Below are positions 5,762 to 6,609 of a DNA stretch of 6,609 bases, piece after piece. Positions within the stretch are counted from its first letter, which is position 1. Each line of letters opens with the position of its first letter. The stretch comes from Aliarcobacter sp. (GTDB lineage Bacteria; Campylobacterota; Campylobacteria; Campylobacterales; Arcobacteraceae), in assembly GCA_023268955.1 (NCBI GenBank), contig JALRJW010000080.1, forward strand, positions 1-6,609, given 5' to 3'. Made by a program: the position numbers and the translations under genes. The notes beneath the pieces were generated by a model. The model had not been told where the DNA came from. It saw nothing but the letters and a program-made list of their open reading frames with translations, and ran no database searches.

Positions 5762-6049
5762 TTATTTACCAATTTTTGCAGCTATTGCTTCAATATCTGC
5801 TTGACTTAAAGGTTTTGATTGAGCTACCATAAGACCTTTCATAGCTCCACCATAAGTTCCATTTTTATAACCAACTAAAGCATCAATAATCTCTTGCTTT
5901 GTCATATCTTTAATAACTTTACTTTTTCCTAAAGCTACTTTTTCACCATTTGCACCATGACATGCTACACATTTACTATATGATGCATTTGCAAATAAAG
6001 CTGTTGAAGTCATTCCTAGTAACGCAACACTTAATAATACTTTTTTCAT
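5762..6049 (-). CDS. Small periplasmic class I cytochrome c (c553 type)
   Basis: This is a 95-residue precursor. Residues 1-20 (MKKVLLSVALLGMTSTALFA) form a Sec signal peptide with cleavage probably after A20 or A22. The mature protein starts near the single heme site CVACH (27-31); C27 and C30 anchor the heme and H31 is the proximal ligand. The distal ligand is M70 or M74 in GGAMKGLMVAQSKPLSQ, and the C-terminal LSQADIEAIAAKIG helix is typical of the c553 group. Such cytochromes carry electrons from the bc1 complex to terminal oxidases, peroxidases or nitrogen-oxide reductases in Campylobacterota. As first gene of the operon it is the likely electron donor to the 12-TM membrane protein (inference). 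AGGA at 6060-6057 is its ribosome site. It is controlled by the promoter at 6081-6122. Confidence 0.92.
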   Translation of the reverse strand: MKKVLLSVALLGMTSTALFANASYSKCVACHGANGEKVALGKSKVIKDMTKQEIIDALVGYKNGTYGGAMKGLMVAQSKPLSQADIEAIAAKIGK

Positions 6050-6080
6050 GTTTCAATCCTTTTTTATGTTTGATAGAAGA

Positions 6081-6086
6081 ATTCTA
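6081..6086 (-). promoter_or_regulatory. Putative -10 box of the cytochrome c / NO-type operon
   Basis: Minus strand TAGAAT at 6086-6081, within TATATTAGAATTC. With the hexamer at -12 to -7, transcription would start at about 6074, 24 bases before the ATG at 6049. No -35 hexamer is needed if an activator binds the palindrome centred 41.5 bases upstream. Confidence 0.5.
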
Positions 6087-6108
6087 ATATAAAAAAAAGA
6101 GTTTTTCC

Positions 6109-6122
6109 TTGACCTAAGTCAA
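6109..6122. promoter_or_regulatory. FNR/DNR-type operator, perfect palindrome TTGAC-N4-GTCAA
   Basis: TTGAC (6109-6113), CTAA, GTCAA (6118-6122) form an exact dyad that fits the TTGAY-N4-RTCAA box of FNR, ANR and DNR regulators. It lies between the divergent operon (start 6049) and mobB (start 6174), centred at 6115.5. That is 41.5 bases from the start predicted for both genes (6074 minus, 6157 plus). The Crp/Fnr protein at 2222-2881 has the matching E-x-x-S-R recognition helix and is the natural candidate to bind here. Confidence 0.82.
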
Positions 6123-6144
6123 AATTCTATAATAATAAATTAAA

Positions 6145-6150
6145 TATAAT
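6145..6150 (+). promoter_or_regulatory. Putative -10 box of mobB
   Basis: An exact TATAAT giving a predicted start near 6157, 17 bases before the ATG at 6174. The FNR-type palindrome would then be at -41.5. A second TATAAT at 6128-6133 would start near 6140 and place the palindrome at -24.5, a repressing position. The two readings predict opposite control. Confidence 0.45.
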
Positions 6151-6173
6151 AAAATAAAAAAGAAAGAGTATTT

Positions 6174-6609
6174 ATGAAGAAATTAGCAGTAGCTTTTACA
6201 GGACCTTCAAATAGTGGAAAAACAACATTAATAGTAAAATTATCTGAATATTTACAAGCTCAAGGTTTTAAGGTTTGTATTATAAAACATGACCCAAAAG
6301 ATAAAGCTATTTTTGATAAAGAGGGAAAAGATAGCTATAAGTTTAGTCAAACAAATGCCGATGTTGCTGTTGTTTCTCCAAATAAAACTACTTTATTTAA
6401 ACAATCTACCTCATCAATTGATGATATGGTTGAGCTATTTGGAGAATTTGATTATCTATTAGTTGAAGGATTAAAAACTTTACCTCTGCCTAGAATTGCT
6501 ATTTTTAGAAATGAAATCAATGAAGATTATTTATGTGTAAGTGATGCCATTGCAAGTGATGAAACAATAAAAGAAATTCCAAAAAGCCATGAGCATTTAG
6601 ATTTAAATA
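6174..6609 (+). CDS. mobB: Molybdopterin-guanine dinucleotide biosynthesis protein MobB, 3' end outside the window
   Basis: MobB is the GTP-binding adapter that assists MobA in attaching GMP to molybdopterin, forming the cofactor of DMSO-reductase family enzymes such as periplasmic nitrate reductase. The 145 visible residues begin MKKLAVAFTGPSNSGKTTL, with the Walker A loop GPSNSGKT (10-17). CIIKHDPKD follows (35-43), and later DYLLVEGLKTLPLPRIAIFR, the VEG(F/L)K...P motif characteristic of MobB. Family members are about 165-175 residues, so only some 20-30 are missing beyond the edge. GAAAGAG at 6162-6168 serves as the ribosome site. It is divergent from the cytochrome operon and shares its FNR-type box, which would link cofactor supply to low-oxygen or nitrogen-oxide respiration. 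The start is clear; no alternative upstream ATG fits. Confidence 0.9.
   Translation, partial: MKKLAVAFTGPSNSGKTTLIVKLSEYLQAQGFKVCIIKHDPKDKAIFDKEGKDSYKFSQTNADVAVVSPNKTTLFKQSTSSIDDMVELFGEFDYLLVEGLKTLPLPRIAIFRNEINEDYLCVSDAIASDETIKEIPKSHEHLDLN

Noticed and set aside
1..6609. CRISPR arrays, tRNA/rRNA genes and complete insertion sequences
   Set aside because: No spaced direct repeats, RNA-like GC-rich folds or paired terminal repeats with a transposase were seen on either strand.

Overview
The window reads as AT-rich chromosomal DNA of a Campylobacterota (epsilonproteobacterial) bacterium, most like the Arcobacter/Aliarcobacter group. The basis is codon usage, A/T-rich -10 boxes without clear -35 elements, a small c553-type cytochrome and the protein families present. 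The genus is an inference from protein style, not from a database hit.

Left end (1-685). The 5' part of htpG (Hsp90) lies on the minus strand and is cut off abruptly at about base 125. It is fused to about 120 bases of unrelated sequence that carries an unrecognised open frame on the plus strand. The htpG upstream region holds an almost perfect CIRCE operator (598-624), the binding site of the heat-shock repressor HrcA. It sits between htpG and a divergent, uncharacterised two-TM membrane protein (686-1228).

Main block (1225-6049, all minus strand). Eight tightly packed genes form an apparent operon, transcribed from right to left: periplasmic cytochrome c; DUF2249-type protein; 12-TM NnrS/heme-copper-oxidase-like membrane protein; MIP18/DUF59 iron-sulfur assembly factor; FmdE-like protein with a GHSCP motif; YgbA-like ('nitrous oxide-stimulated promoter' family) cysteine-rich protein; Crp/Fnr-family regulator; and a membrane sensor with a PilJ/NarX-like nitrate-nitrite type input motif but no output domain. 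Gaps are 1 to 37 bases and one pair overlaps by 4 (ATGA). The families point together to nitric oxide / reactive nitrogen handling: electron supply, a membrane heme-type protein, iron-sulfur maintenance, and sensing plus transcriptional control.

Right end (6050-6609). Divergent from the operon is mobB (molybdenum cofactor guanylation adapter), which runs off the window. The gap between them holds one perfect 14-base FNR/DNR-type palindrome (TTGAC-CTAA-GTCAA, 6109-6122). Its centre lies 41.5 bases from the start sites predicted by the best -10 box on each side, which is the class II activator position in both directions. The likely logic is that the Crp/Fnr protein encoded in the operon, or another FNR-type regulator, switches on nitrogen-oxide respiration or detoxification genes together with molybdenum-cofactor synthesis when oxygen is low or NO is present. 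The operon is the most interesting item in the window: its gene set looks like a coherent but poorly characterised NO-response module.
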